A stretch of 64,000 bases of DNA. It comes from Pseudobutyrivibrio sp. MD2005. Lineage in GTDB: Bacteria > Bacillota > Clostridia > Lachnospirales > Lachnospiraceae. Positions 26,548 through 35,719 of the stretch are shown here, one piece after another. How positions within the stretch are numbered: the first letter of the stretch is position 1; each line of letters opens with the position of its first letter. Location of the stretch: NCBI RefSeq assembly GCF_000621865.1, contig NZ_JHXE01000009.1, positions 124,001 to 188,000 on the forward strand. The letters are read 5' to 3'. The notes beneath the pieces are model-generated. The model saw nothing but the letters and a program-made list of their open reading frames with translations, did no database searches and had not been told where the DNA came from. A program made the position numbers and the translations under genes.

Positions 26548-27714
26548 ATGAAAAATAAATTAATAGCAATGACACTTATGGCCACTATGGCTATCTCTCT
26601 TATAGCATGTGGAAAAGATAATAAAGATTCAGATGAAAAGAAGAAATCTGAAAAGGAAGCAACAACAACTCAAACAGAGATTGAATACAATGTAGATGAT
26701 TACGTAACATTAGGAGATTACAAAGGAATAGAAGTAACTCTTGATGGAAATTATGAATATACTGATGAGGGCTTTGATGAATATGTTCAAAGCACAATCA
26801 ATAGTGAGGCATTATTTGTAGAAGATAGCACTCAGACAGAAATCAAAGAGGATTCTATTGTCAATGTTGATTACGTAGGTTCACAGGATGGTGTGGCCTT
26901 TAACGGAGGCTCTGCAGAGGACCAAATGATAGATGTTGCAAACAATTGTAGCGCTGGTTCTATGTCAGGCTATATTGAAGGATTTACAGCTGGTCTTGTA
27001 GGCCACAGTGTTGGCGAGGAAGTGGCTTACGAGGTAACATTCCCAGAGGAGTATCAGAACGAGGATTTAGCCGGCCAGACAGTTACATTTACATTCCAGG
27101 TAAACTACATTGCAAAGGCCATTACATCAAAGTCTGATTTGACAGACGAAATCGTTTCTGAAAACTTTGGCTATGATACAGTAAAGGAATACCTTGCTTA
27201 TCTAAAGGAGCAGTACACAAAGACTCTTGAGGATAACCTTGCTAACGATAAAGAGACTGCAGTACTTAATTCAATAATCAACAATTCTACAGTTTCAGAA
27301 ATCCCAGAAGAATTACTTCAGGCTCGTGTTGATTTGATTTTATACACACAGGATCTTCAGTATCAGTCTTATGGTACAACAATGAAGGACTACGCTGAGT
27401 CTATGGGATATGATTACGATGAAATCGTTTCACAGTTGACAGAGAGTGTTAAGGAATCAACAGAAACAGAAATGATTCTTGAGGCCATTGCAAAGGCAGA
27501 GGGATTAGAAGTTGATGAAGACGGATATAATGAATTTATTACTCCTATCTATACACAGATGGGATATTCAGATTTAGATTCATTCTATACAGCATTTTCA
27601 GTTGATGGATATGGCGGAGAAAGATACTTTAAGCTGGCATATCTTACTGAAAAGGCAACAGACTTCTGTGTAGAAAATGCAGTAGTTAATTTTACAGACT
27701 CAGATGCTGAATAG
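26548..27714 (+). CDS. Lipoprotein FKBP/trigger-factor-like peptidyl-prolyl isomerase
   Basis: 388 residues. The lipobox ISLIAC puts the lipidated Cys at 21, followed by a charged linker rich in K, E and T. Residues about 100-190 form an FKBP-type PPIase domain (SIVNVDYVGSQDGVAFNGG, GFTAGLVGHSVGEEV, YEVTFPEEYQNEDLAGQTV). Residues 195-380 resemble the alpha-helical C-terminal chaperone domain of trigger factor. It likely helps fold exported proteins on the outer face of the membrane. SecDF is encoded 1.8 kb downstream, which fits, although the SCIFF genes intervene. Confidence 0.87.
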   Translation: MKNKLIAMTLMATMAISLIACGKDNKDSDEKKKSEKEATTTQTEIEYNVDDYVTLGDYKGIEVTLDGNYEYTDEGFDEYVQSTINSEALFVEDSTQTEIKEDSIVNVDYVGSQDGVAFNGGSAEDQMIDVANNCSAGSMSGYIEGFTAGLVGHSVGEEVAYEVTFPEEYQNEDLAGQTVTFTFQVNYIAKAITSKSDLTDEIVSENFGYDTVKEYLAYLKEQYTKTLEDNLANDKETAVLNSIINNSTVSEIPEELLQARVDLILYTQDLQYQSYGTTMKDYAESMGYDYDEIVSQLTESVKESTETEMILEAIAKAEGLEVDEDGYNEFITPIYTQMGYSDLDSFYTAFSVDGYGGERYFKLAYLTEKATDFCVENAVVNFTDSDAE

Positions 27715-27722
27715 GAAAAAGC

Positions 27723-27751
27723 TTTATATTTTTTGGTAGCTGTAGTATAAT
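27723..27751 (+). promoter_or_regulatory. Sigma-A promoter of the SCIFF peptide gene
   Basis: TTTATA (27723-27728) and TATAAT (27746-27751), spacing 17, giving a leader of about 65 bases before the ATG at 27822. Confidence 0.72.
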
Positions 27752-27821
27752 TTACACTAGTTTTTTGGGTCTAAATGGTAAAGTTGCCATTAGGACTTAA
27801 TATAATAAAAGGAGAAAACAA

Positions 27822-27965
27822 ATGGAACACATCAAGACACTTAACACAAAGAGATTACAGAACACAGTTAAAGAAGGCGGATGTGGTGAGTGCCAGACAT
27901 CATGCCAGTCAGCTTGTAAGACATCTTGCACAGTTGGAAACCAGAGTTGTGAGCACAAGAACTAA
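27822..27965 (+). CDS. scfA: SCIFF ranthipeptide precursor (six Cys in forty-five)
   Basis: A 47-residue precursor starting at the ATG with AAAGGAG upstream. An N-terminal leader MEHIKTLNTKRLQNTVKEGG precedes a core with six cysteines in the pattern CxxCxxxCxxxCxxxCxxxxxxxC. This matches the SCIFF family, found across Clostridia and always next to its radical SAM enzyme, which is present 100 bases downstream. The maturase links Cys sulfur to carbons of neighbouring residues (thioether ranthipeptide). Related peptides have been connected with quorum-type signalling; the role here is not shown. A longer in-frame start at 27775 lacks a ribosome site. Confidence 0.95.
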   Translation: MEHIKTLNTKRLQNTVKEGGCGECQTSCQSACKTSCTVGNQSCEHKN

Positions 27966-27997
27966 TTTTACATCATTTATTTAATATTTAACCACCA

Positions 27998-28033
27998 GGC
28001 CGGTCCTCTCTATTCAATAAAAGAGGAACGGTC
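27998..28033 (+). promoter_or_regulatory. Stem-loop between scfA and scfB
   Basis: 27998-28009 pairs with 28022-28033 (12 bp, one mismatch; core TCCTCT with AGAGGA). There is no long T run, so it is more likely a partial terminator or stabiliser that keeps precursor mRNA in excess over the enzyme. Confidence 0.6.
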
Positions 28034-28064
28034 TATTGTGCGTTTATGAAAGGACTATTTTTAA

Positions 28065-29438
28065 TTGATACATCAGTTTAAAAACAACGGTTACAATGTT
28101 GTCATAGATATAAACAGTGGTGCAATCCATGTAGTGGATGAAATCACATACGATTTTCTTGCTTTCTGGCAGGAGCAGGGAGAAGAGGCAGCTGTTGCCT
28201 CAATGAAGGAGAAACATCCAGAGGTTTCTGAAAAAGAAATCGAAGAAATCAGATTAGAAATCAAAAAGCTAATTGAAGAAGGTTCATTATTTACAGAAGA
28301 TAACTACGAGCCACATATAGTTGATTTTACAGCTCGCCCTACAGTGGTAAAGGCTCTTTGTTTACATATAACACACGATTGTAATTTGGCATGTAAATAT
28401 TGCTTCGCAGAAGAAGGTGAGTATCACACAGGTAAGCGTGAGCTTATGAGCTACGAAGTTGGTAAGCAAGCACTTGATTTCCTTGTAGCTAACTCAGGAA
28501 GCAGAAGAAATCTCGAGGTAGATTTCTTTGGTGGCGAGCCACTTATGAACTGGCAGGTGGTAAAGGATTTGGTTGCTTACGGTCGTTCCCTTGAAAAGGA
28601 ACACAACAAAAACTTCCGATTCACACTTACTACAAACGGAGTTCTTTTGAACGACGAGATACAGGAATTTGCAAATAAAGAAATGGGCAATGTAGTATTA
28701 AGCTGCGATGGTCGTCCAGAGATTCATAACATGATGCGCCCATTCAGAAAAGGTGCACCAAGCTATGAAATTGTTATGCCAAAGTTCAAAAAGCTTGCAG
28801 ATTCAAGAAATCAGGATAAGTACTATATCAGAGGTACATTTACAAGAAACAACTTAGACTTCTCTAAGGATGTTTTACATTTAGCTAATGAGGGCTTTAA
28901 GCAGATATCAGTTGAGCCTGTTGTTGCACAGGAGACAGATGATTATGCTATCCGAGAGGAAGATTTACCAAAGCTCTTTGAAGAATATGATAATCTTGCA
29001 GCAGAAATGATGCGTAGACAGGGAACAGATGAAGATTTCAATTTCTTCCACTTCATGATTGATTTGGAAGGTGGTCCTTGTGTATACAAGAGATTGTCTG
29101 GCTGTGGTTCAGGTACTGAATATATGGCGGTTACTCCTACTGGAGAATTATATCCATGCCATCAGTTTGTTGGAAACACAGATTTTTGCTTAGGCGACGT
29201 TTGGTCTGGGGTTAAGAAAAAGGACGTTGTCAATGAGTTCAAACACTGCAATGTTTATGCAAAAGAAGAATGTAAGAATTGTTTCGCTAGATTCTACTGC
29301 AGTGGTGGTTGTGCAGCTAATGCCTACAATTTTACAGGCAGCATCTTAGGTAACTATCATGTTGGATGCGAGTTGCAGAAGAAGCGTATTGAATGCGCTA
29401 TCGCTCTTAAAGTACATGAGAGTGCTATAGCAAATTAA
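28065..29438 (+). CDS. scfB: SCIFF peptide radical SAM maturase
   Basis: 457 residues from a TTG start with GAAAGGA upstream. Residues 1-80 are the peptide-recognition (RRE-like) region. The radical SAM cluster ligands are Cys106, Cys110 and Cys113 (HDCNLACKYCFAEEG). The C-terminal SPASM region carries the auxiliary-cluster cysteines (GGPC, SGCGSG, YPCHQF, CNVYAKEECKNCFARFYCSGGC). It forms thioether bonds in the SCIFF core encoded just upstream. secDF follows 18 bases later, so maturation and protein-export functions share a transcript. Confidence 0.95.
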   Translation: MIHQFKNNGYNVVIDINSGAIHVVDEITYDFLAFWQEQGEEAAVASMKEKHPEVSEKEIEEIRLEIKKLIEEGSLFTEDNYEPHIVDFTARPTVVKALCLHITHDCNLACKYCFAEEGEYHTGKRELMSYEVGKQALDFLVANSGSRRNLEVDFFGGEPLMNWQVVKDLVAYGRSLEKEHNKNFRFTLTTNGVLLNDEIQEFANKEMGNVVLSCDGRPEIHNMMRPFRKGAPSYEIVMPKFKKLADSRNQDKYYIRGTFTRNNLDFSKDVLHLANEGFKQISVEPVVAQETDDYAIREEDLPKLFEEYDNLAAEMMRRQGTDEDFNFFHFMIDLEGGPCVYKRLSGCGSGTEYMAVTPTGELYPCHQFVGNTDFCLGDVWSGVKKKDVVNEFKHCNVYAKEECKNCFARFYCSGGCAANAYNFTGSILGNYHVGCELQKKRIECAIALKVHESAIAN

Positions 29439-29456
29439 ATAATAAGGAGAATAAAC

Positions 29457-31745
29457 ATGAAACGTTTAAAAAAGGGACAGGGGATTGCCTGGCTGATTGC
29501 GTTTGTAGTGATTCTAGGAATACTTGGTTACTACTCAGCAAATGTACTAACAGGCACAATTAAAAAGAATGATGACAGCCTTAAGCTAGGTCTTGACTTA
29601 GATGGTGGTGTCAGCATCACATACGAGGCAGTTGGAGATACACCAACAGATGAGCAGATGGAAGATACAATCCTAAAGCTCCAGCAGCGTATTGAAAATG
29701 ATTTGGGTGAGGAAAGCTCAACAACAGAAGCTAATGTTTATCGTGTAGGCGATAAGCGTATCACAGTTGAAATTCCAGGTGTTTCAGATGCAAATGCTCT
29801 TTTGGAAGAGCTTGGTACACCAGGTACACTCTACTTCATATCACAGCATGATTTAGAGGGTAATACCAATTACACAATCAATGGTACTGATGCAGAGGGC
29901 AACATCGATGGTACTCTTAACTACGACATTCAGACACTTATCGACAATGGCTCAGTTATTGCTACAGGTACTAATGTAAAGAGTGCACAGGCAGGCACAC
30001 AGGATAATCAGACTACAAAAGCTACAGAGTATGTAGTTCAGCTTACATTTGATGATGATGGAGCAGAGGCATTCTCAACAGCTACAACAGCAGCCGCACT
30101 TACAGGCGATACAATTGCTATTTACTACGACGGCAAGTTCGTTTCAGTTCCACGAGTTAATGAGCCTATTACAAATGGTAGCTGCGTAATCGAAGGAATG
30201 GATTCATATGAAGAAGCTCAGAAGCTTGCTTCGTATATACGAATCGGTGGCCTTGATATAGAGCTTCAGGAATTAGAGTCTCAGGTGGTTGGTGCTCAGC
30301 TTGGTTCTGATGCACTTCGTACATCACTTATCGCAGCAGGCGTTGGTCTTGTACTCGTAATGTTATTTCTGATGGGTATGTATTTAGTTCCAGGTGTTGT
30401 TGCTTCACTTGCACTTGCTCTTTATACAGCGATGTTAATCAGCATCCTCAAGGGCTTCGACATTACACTTACACTTCCTGGTATCGCAGGTATGATTCTT
30501 TCAATCGGTATGGCGGTAGATGCTAATGTTATCTGCTTCGCTCGTATCCGTGAGGAAATCAAAGCAGGACGTCCTGTTATTTCAGCAATTGAGACTGGTT
30601 TCTCAAAAGCTCTTTCAGCTATTTTAGATGGTAATATCACAACACTTATTGCAGCAGCAGTTCTTGGAGTATTAGGTTCTGGTTCTGTAAAGGGATTTGC
30701 AATCACACTTGCACTCGGTGTTGTTTTATCAATGTTTACAGCACTTGTTATTACTCGTATCCTTATCAATTCATTCTATGCACTTGGCGTTCGTTCGCCT
30801 AAGGCTTATGGAAAGGCTAAGGAACCTACAAAGTTCAACTTTGTTTCAAAGAAGGCTATCTTCATTACAATTTCAGTTGTGATTATCGCGGCTGGCTTTG
30901 TTACAATGGGAGTTCGCAAGGTATCTAGTGGCCAGGGACTTAACTATTCACTTGAGTTCTTAGGTGGTACTTCAACAACAGTTGATTTCAACGAGACATA
31001 TTCACTTGATGATTTGGATGCAAAAGTTGTACCAGATATAGCTTCAACTCTTGGCCTTTCAGAGGGAAGCATTCAGACAACAACAGTTGATGGAAGCAAC
31101 CAGGCAATCTTCAAGACTCGTACACTTACACTTGATGAGCGTTCATCACTTAACACAATGTTTGAGAATAAGTATGCAGTAGAAGAGAAATCAATCACTT
31201 CTCAGAGTATTGGTTCTACAATCTCAGGAGAGATGCGTAGCCAGTCATTAATAGCCGTATTAGTTGCAGTACTTTGCATGCTTGTATACATTTGGTTTAG
31301 ATTTAAGGACATCAGATTTGCATCATCTGCAATCATTGCTCTTATCCACGACGTACTCGTTGTTCTTGCTCTTTATGCAATTGCACGTATCTCTGTTGGA
31401 TCAGCATTTATTGCTTGTATGCTTACAGTTATCGGTTACTCTGTTAACGATACAATCGTTGTATTTGACCGTATCAGAGAAAACCACAAGGCAATCAGAA
31501 CAGAAAATGCTGAGAACCTTGCTGAGCTTTGCAACAGTTCATTAGCTCAGACATTGTCACGTAGTATTTCAACATCAATTACTACAGCAATCATGGTACT
31601 TATGCTTCTCATCTTAGGTGTTTCATCTATCAGAGAGTTCGCATTACCACTTCTTGCTGGTGTAATTGCAGGTACATATTCATCAATCTTTATTGCTACA
31701 CAGCTTTGGTACATATTCAAAGTTAATTTGGCAAAGAAGAACTAA
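29457..31745 (+). CDS. secDF: Fused SecD-SecF protein-export subunit
   Basis: 762 residues. The first half is SecD: an N-terminal membrane segment, GLDLDGGVSITYEA (the D1 motif), an extracytoplasmic domain, and a membrane block with GMAVDANVICFARIREE. The second half is SecF, with LEFLGGTSTTVDF and VIGYSVNDTIVVFDRIREN. Twelve membrane segments in all. SecDF uses the proton or sodium gradient to pull secreted chains from the SecYEG channel. Fusion of the two is common in Firmicutes. It is co-transcribed with the SCIFF genes upstream, and serS follows 21 bases downstream. Confidence 0.94.
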   Translation: MKRLKKGQGIAWLIAFVVILGILGYYSANVLTGTIKKNDDSLKLGLDLDGGVSITYEAVGDTPTDEQMEDTILKLQQRIENDLGEESSTTEANVYRVGDKRITVEIPGVSDANALLEELGTPGTLYFISQHDLEGNTNYTINGTDAEGNIDGTLNYDIQTLIDNGSVIATGTNVKSAQAGTQDNQTTKATEYVVQLTFDDDGAEAFSTATTAAALTGDTIAIYYDGKFVSVPRVNEPITNGSCVIEGMDSYEEAQKLASYIRIGGLDIELQELESQVVGAQLGSDALRTSLIAAGVGLVLVMLFLMGMYLVPGVVASLALALYTAMLISILKGFDITLTLPGIAGMILSIGMAVDANVICFARIREEIKAGRPVISAIETGFSKALSAILDGNITTLIAAAVLGVLGSGSVKGFAITLALGVVLSMFTALVITRILINSFYALGVRSPKAYGKAKEPTKFNFVSKKAIFITISVVIIAAGFVTMGVRKVSSGQGLNYSLEFLGGTSTTVDFNETYSLDDLDAKVVPDIASTLGLSEGSIQTTTVDGSNQAIFKTRTLTLDERSSLNTMFENKYAVEEKSITSQSIGSTISGEMRSQSLIAVLVAVLCMLVYIWFRFKDIRFASSAIIALIHDVLVVLALYAIARISVGSAFIACMLTVIGYSVNDTIVVFDRIRENHKAIRTENAENLAELCNSSLAQTLSRSISTSITTAIMVLMLLILGVSSIREFALPLLAGVIAGTYSSIFIATQLWYIFKVNLAKKN

Positions 31746-31766
31746 GCTAAGATTAGGAGATAAGAA

Positions 31767-33056
31767 ATGATTGACATTAAGTTTTTACGTGAGAACCCAG
31801 ACGCAGTAAAAGAAAACATTAAAAAGAAATTCCAGGAGCATAAGTTAGGTCTTGTTGACGAAGTAATCGAGCTCGACGACAAGAGACGTGCTACTCAGCA
31901 GGAAGCTGATGATATGCGTGCTGAAATGAATAAGGCTTCAAAGCAGATTGGTGCTCTTATGGGTCAGGGAAAGAAGGAAGAAGCTGAGGCAGCTAAGAAA
32001 GAAGTTGCTGAGCTTAAGCAGAAGATTAAGGATTTAGAGCCAGTTGAGAAGGAGCTTGCTGATAAGGTTGAGGAAATCATGATGAAGATTCCTAACATCA
32101 TCGATCCTTCAGTTCCAATTGGTCCAGATGATTCATGCAACGTTGAAATTGAGAAGTTTGGTGAGCCAGTTGTTCCTGATTTTGAGATTCCATATCACAC
32201 AGATATCATGGAAAGATTCAACGGTATCGATATGGATGCTGCTGGTAAGGTTGCAGGAAATGGTTTCTACTATTTAATGGGAGATATTGCTAGACTTCAT
32301 TCAGCAGTTATCTCATACGCACGTGATTTCATGATTGATAGAGGATTTACATATTGCATCCCACCTTTCATGATTCGTTCAAACGTAGTTACTGGTGTTA
32401 TGTCATTCGAAGAAATGGATGCCATGATGTACAAAATCGAGGGTGAAGACCTTTACCTTATCGGTACATCAGAGCACTCAATGATTGGTAAGTTCATCGA
32501 TACACTTAACGATGAAGCAAACCTTCCATATACACTTACAAGCTACAGCCCATGCTTCCGTAAGGAAAAGGGTGCCCACGGTATCGAAGAGCGTGGTGTT
32601 TACCGTATCCACCAGTTCGAGAAGCAGGAAATGATTGTTGTTTGTAAGCCAGAGGATTCAAAGAAATACTACGATGTTCTTTGGAACAACACAGTTGATT
32701 TATTCCGCAGCTTAGATATTCCTGTACGTACACTTGAGTGCTGCTCAGGAGATTTAGCAGATCTTAAGGTTAAATCTTGCGACGTTGAGGCATGGTCACC
32801 ACGTCAGAAGAAGTACTTCGAAGTTGGTAGCTGCTCTAACCTTGGCGATGCTCAGGCTCGTCGTCTTAAGATTCGTGTTAAGGGTGAAGACGGCAGCAAG
32901 TACTTCGCACACACACTTAACAACACAGTTGTTGCTCCACCACGTATGCTTATCGCATTCTTGGAGAACAACTTACGCGAAGACGGTAGCGTAGCTATCC
33001 CTAAGGCTCTCCAGCCATATATGGGTGGCAAGGAAGTCCTTATTCCCGTAAAATAG
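31767..33056 (+). CDS. serS: Seryl-tRNA synthetase
   Basis: 429 residues, class II. The N-terminal coiled-coil arm that grips tRNA-Ser lies at about 30-110 (KKKFQEHKLG to EPVEKELADKVEEIM). The class II motifs 2 and 3 are seen as SPCFRKEKGAHGIEERGVYRIHQFEKQE and NTVVAPPRMLIAFLENN. It charges tRNA-Ser. It follows secDF closely with RBS AGGAGATAAGAA and is probably the last gene of that transcript, because a new promoter and a structured RNA begin right after its stop. Confidence 0.96.
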   Translation: MIDIKFLRENPDAVKENIKKKFQEHKLGLVDEVIELDDKRRATQQEADDMRAEMNKASKQIGALMGQGKKEEAEAAKKEVAELKQKIKDLEPVEKELADKVEEIMMKIPNIIDPSVPIGPDDSCNVEIEKFGEPVVPDFEIPYHTDIMERFNGIDMDAAGKVAGNGFYYLMGDIARLHSAVISYARDFMIDRGFTYCIPPFMIRSNVVTGVMSFEEMDAMMYKIEGEDLYLIGTSEHSMIGKFIDTLNDEANLPYTLTSYSPCFRKEKGAHGIEERGVYRIHQFEKQEMIVVCKPEDSKKYYDVLWNNTVDLFRSLDIPVRTLECCSGDLADLKVKSCDVEAWSPRQKKYFEVGSCSNLGDAQARRLKIRVKGEDGSKYFAHTLNNTVVAPPRMLIAFLENNLREDGSVAIPKALQPYMGGKEVLIPVK

Positions 33057-33070
33057 AATAATATCTTCTA

Positions 33071-33099
33071 TTGACAAAATAATAATTTGAATATATTAT
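33071..33099 (+). promoter_or_regulatory. Strong sigma-A promoter of the structured RNA
   Basis: TTGACA (33071-33076) and TATTAT (33094-33099), spacing exactly 17. The predicted start near 33106 is about 26 bases before the closing helix of the RNA. Confidence 0.82.
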
Positions 33100-33105
33100 G
33101 CCGGG

Positions 33106-33287
33106 ATAGAAGTAGTACAAAATGTAAATGAGCAAGTAGCATCTAAGTTATGGCAAGCGCGAGTAGGGGCTGCCGTGCCGAGCGTGGGAAGGACCTACGC
33201 CGGCGGGAGGGTTCCCACGCGAGAGTGCGGAGGGTGCCCTACGGGAGCACGGAACACTTGGTTGCTACTTGCATTTTTGGGGTTTTT
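33106..33287 (+). ncRNA. GC-rich structured RNA of unassigned class
   Basis: About 180 bases between serS and typA, strikingly GC-rich in an AT-rich region. Outer helix: GCAAGTAGC (33132-33140) with GCTACTTGC (33264-33272), followed by ATTTTTGGGGTTTTT like a terminator tail. A second helix pairs 33143-33148 with 33256-33261. A perfect inner hairpin pairs GCGTGGGAA (33182-33190) with TTCCCACGC (33212-33220). Two further matches cross each other: GTAGGG (33163-33168) with CCCTAC (33237-33242), and CCGTGC (33173-33178) with GCACGG (33247-33252), which is a pseudoknot. With its own promoter this is a credible RNA gene. I cannot name the class; the raiA-type clostridial RNA family is one candidate to test. 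It could instead act as the leader of typA. Confidence 0.8.
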
Positions 33288-33327
33288 GCAATGTAGTTTA
33301 TTGTAAGAATTAAGAAAAGAGAAGTAT

Positions 33328-35160
33328 ATGTCAGTACAGAGTAGAGAAGATATTAGAAACATTGCCATTATCGCACACGTAGATCATGGTAAAACTACAC
33401 TTGTAGATGAGCTTTTAAAGCAGTCAGGTGTATTTAGAGAGAATCAGGAAGTGGCAGAGCGTGTCATGGACTCAAATGATATTGAGCGTGAGCGTGGTAT
33501 CACAATTCTTTCTAAGAACACAGCAGTATACTATAAGAATACAAAGATTAACATTATTGATACACCAGGCCATGCCGATTTCGGTGGTGAGGTTGAGCGT
33601 GTACTTAAGATGGTAAACGGTGTTGTACTTGTAGTAGATGCCTTTGAGGGTGCAATGCCTCAGACAAAGTTCGTTCTTATGAAGGCGCTTGATCTTGATT
33701 TACCAGTTATCGTTTGTATCAACAAAATCGATAGACCAGAGGCTCGTCCAGACGAGGTTATCGATGAAGTATTAGAGTTATTCATGGATCTTGATGCATC
33801 AGATGAGCAGCTTGATTGCCCATTTATCTATGCAAGTGCCAAGGAAGGTTTTGCAATCAGAGACCTTAATGAAGAGCATAAGGATATGACAGCGCTCTTC
33901 GAGACAATCCTTGATTACATCCCTGCACCACAGGGTGATCCAGAGGCTCCAACACAGGTACTTATTTCAACAATCGATTACAACGAATACGTTGGACGTA
34001 TCGGTATCGGTAAGGTAGAAAATGGTTCTATCAAGGTTAACCAGGATGCAGTTGTTGTTAACGCACATGATCCTGAAAAGAATAATAAGGTTCGTATTTC
34101 AAAGTTATTTGAGTATGACGGACTTAATAAAGTAGATGTTGATGAAGCACAGATTGGTTCAATCGTAGCTATTTCAGGTATTGCAGATATCCACATCGGA
34201 GATACAATTTGTGCACCTGATGCACCAAATCCAATTCCTTTCCAGAAGATTTCTGAGCCTACTATTTCAATGAACTTCATTGTAAATGATAGCCCACTTG
34301 CTGGTCAGGAAGGAAAGTATGTAACATCACGTCACATCCGCGAGCGTCTTATGAAGGAGCTCAACACTGATGTTTCACTTCGTGTTGAGGATACAGATTC
34401 ACCAGATTCACTTAAGGTTTCTGGTCGTGGTGAGCTTCACCTTTCAGTTCTTATTGAGAACATGAGACGTGAGGGATTTGAGTTTGCTGTATCAAAGGCC
34501 GAGGTCCTTTATCATACAGATGAAAAGGGCAGAAAGCTCGAGCCAATGGAGAGAGCATACGTTGACGTTCCAGACGAGTTTACTGGAGCAGTTATTGAAA
34601 AGCTTTCTCAGAGAAAAGGTGAGCTTCAGAATATGACACCTATTACAGGTGGATACACTCGTATAGAGTTTAAGATTCCAGCACGTGGCCTTATTGGTTA
34701 CCGTGGAGAATTTATGACAGATACTAAGGGAAATGGTATTATCAATACTATTTTCGAGGGATATGAGCCATACAAGGGAGATATAGCTTATCGTAAGCAG
34801 GGTTCTCTTATTGCATTTGAAACTGGTGAGTCAGTTACTTATGGTTTATTCTCAGCTCAGGAGCGTGGAACACTGTTCATCGGACCAGGCGAGAAGGTTT
34901 ACTCAGGAATGGTTATCGGACAGAGCTCACGTGCAGAAGATATCGAGCTTAACGTATGTAAGAAGAAGCATCTTACAAATACTCGTTCATCATCTGCTGA
35001 TGAAGCGCTTACACTTGTTCCACCTAGAGTACTTAGCCTTGAGCAGGCATTAGATTTCATTGATGTAGATGAGCTTTTGGAAGTAACACCAGAGTCTCTT
35101 CGAATCAGAAAGAGAATTCTTGATCCTCTCATGAGAAAGAGAGCTAGTATCAGAAAGTAG
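33328..35160 (+). CDS. typA: Translational GTPase TypA/BipA
   Basis: 610 residues. The G-domain motifs are [15 protein letters not shown] (P loop, about 16-30), [13 protein letters not shown] and NKIDRP. EF-G-like domains II, III and V follow and then the BipA-specific C-terminus ([14 protein letters not shown]). It acts on the ribosome in assembly and stress adaptation. The ATG at 33328 has AGAAAAGAGAAG upstream and lies about 40 bases after the structured RNA. cobO begins seven bases past the stop, so they are co-transcribed. Confidence 0.95.
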   Translation: MSVQSREDIRNIAIIAHVDHGKTTLVDELLKQSGVFRENQEVAERVMDSNDIERERGITILSKNTAVYYKNTKINIIDTPGHADFGGEVERVLKMVNGVVLVVDAFEGAMPQTKFVLMKALDLDLPVIVCINKIDRPEARPDEVIDEVLELFMDLDASDEQLDCPFIYASAKEGFAIRDLNEEHKDMTALFETILDYIPAPQGDPEAPTQVLISTIDYNEYVGRIGIGKVENGSIKVNQDAVVVNAHDPEKNNKVRISKLFEYDGLNKVDVDEAQIGSIVAISGIADIHIGDTICAPDAPNPIPFQKISEPTISMNFIVNDSPLAGQEGKYVTSRHIRERLMKELNTDVSLRVEDTDSPDSLKVSGRGELHLSVLIENMRREGFEFAVSKAEVLYHTDEKGRKLEPMERAYVDVPDEFTGAVIEKLSQRKGELQNMTPITGGYTRIEFKIPARGLIGYRGEFMTDTKGNGIINTIFEGYEPYKGDIAYRKQGSLIAFETGESVTYGLFSAQERGTLFIGPGEKVYSGMVIGQSSRAEDIELNVCKKKHLTNTRSSSADEALTLVPPRVLSLEQALDFIDVDELLEVTPESLRIRKRILDPLMRKRASIRK

Positions 35161-35167
35161 GACAATC

Positions 35168-35647
35168 ATGGAAAAGGGAACAATACAAGTATACTACGGA
35201 AGTGGACAAGGTAAATCCGCAGCAGCACTTGGTAATGCCGTTCGTCTCGCATCCGAGGGAATGAAGACTACAATCATCCAGTTTCTTAAATCAGAGGCTA
35301 GTTCAGAGTATTTTGAAAAGCTTGAGCCTGAAATCAAGCTTTTCAGATTTGAACGTTCAAAGGATGGTTTTGAGAGTCTTACAGAAGAGCAAAAGCAGGA
35401 GGAGAAAATCAATATCCTTAATGGGCTTAACTATGCTAAAAAGGTATTAGGCACAGGAGAGTGCGACCTGCTTGTTCTTGATGAAATCCTCGGAGTTGTG
35501 GATGAGGGAATAGTTTCAGAAGAAGATATAAAAGAAGCAATTGAGGGACGTGCTATTAATACTAGCGTAATCCTTACTGGTCTAAACATTACACCAGGAA
35601 TATTTGAAATTGCAGATAATGTATTAAACATCAAGCCAGAGAAATAA
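35168..35647 (+). CDS. cobO: Corrinoid adenosyltransferase (CobA/CobO/BtuR type)
   Basis: 159 residues. The P-loop GSGQGKSAAALG lies at 11-22, and LLVLDEILGVVDEGIV is the Walker-B-like segment of the CobO family. It transfers the adenosyl group of ATP to cob(I)alamin or cobinamide. The protein is a little shorter than the 170-200 residues of well-known members, lacking part of the C-terminal tail. No other cobalamin genes are nearby, so it probably serves vitamin salvage. The stop codon is inside a terminator stem. Confidence 0.88.
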   Translation: MEKGTIQVYYGSGQGKSAAALGNAVRLASEGMKTTIIQFLKSEASSEYFEKLEPEIKLFRFERSKDGFESLTEEQKQEEKINILNGLNYAKKVLGTGECDLLVLDEILGVVDEGIVSEEDIKEAIEGRAINTSVILTGLNITPGIFEIADNVLNIKPEK

Positions 35648-35666
35648 TTCTCTGGCTATTGTTTTT
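35634..35666 (+). terminator. Rho-independent terminator after cobO
   Basis: AGCCAGAGAA (35634-35643) pairs with TTCTCTGGCT (35648-35657), 4-base loop, then ATTGTTTTTT. Confidence 0.9.
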
Positions 35667-35719
35667 TAATTTAAATTTCTATAAACTATGTACAAATACG
35701 AAAATAAGAGGTGAATCAA

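Noticed and set aside
33106-33287. tRNA, 5S rRNA, tmRNA or RNase P RNA
   Set aside because: No cloverleaf or CCA end, no tag reading frame, too short for RNase P, and no recognised core motifs of these RNAs.
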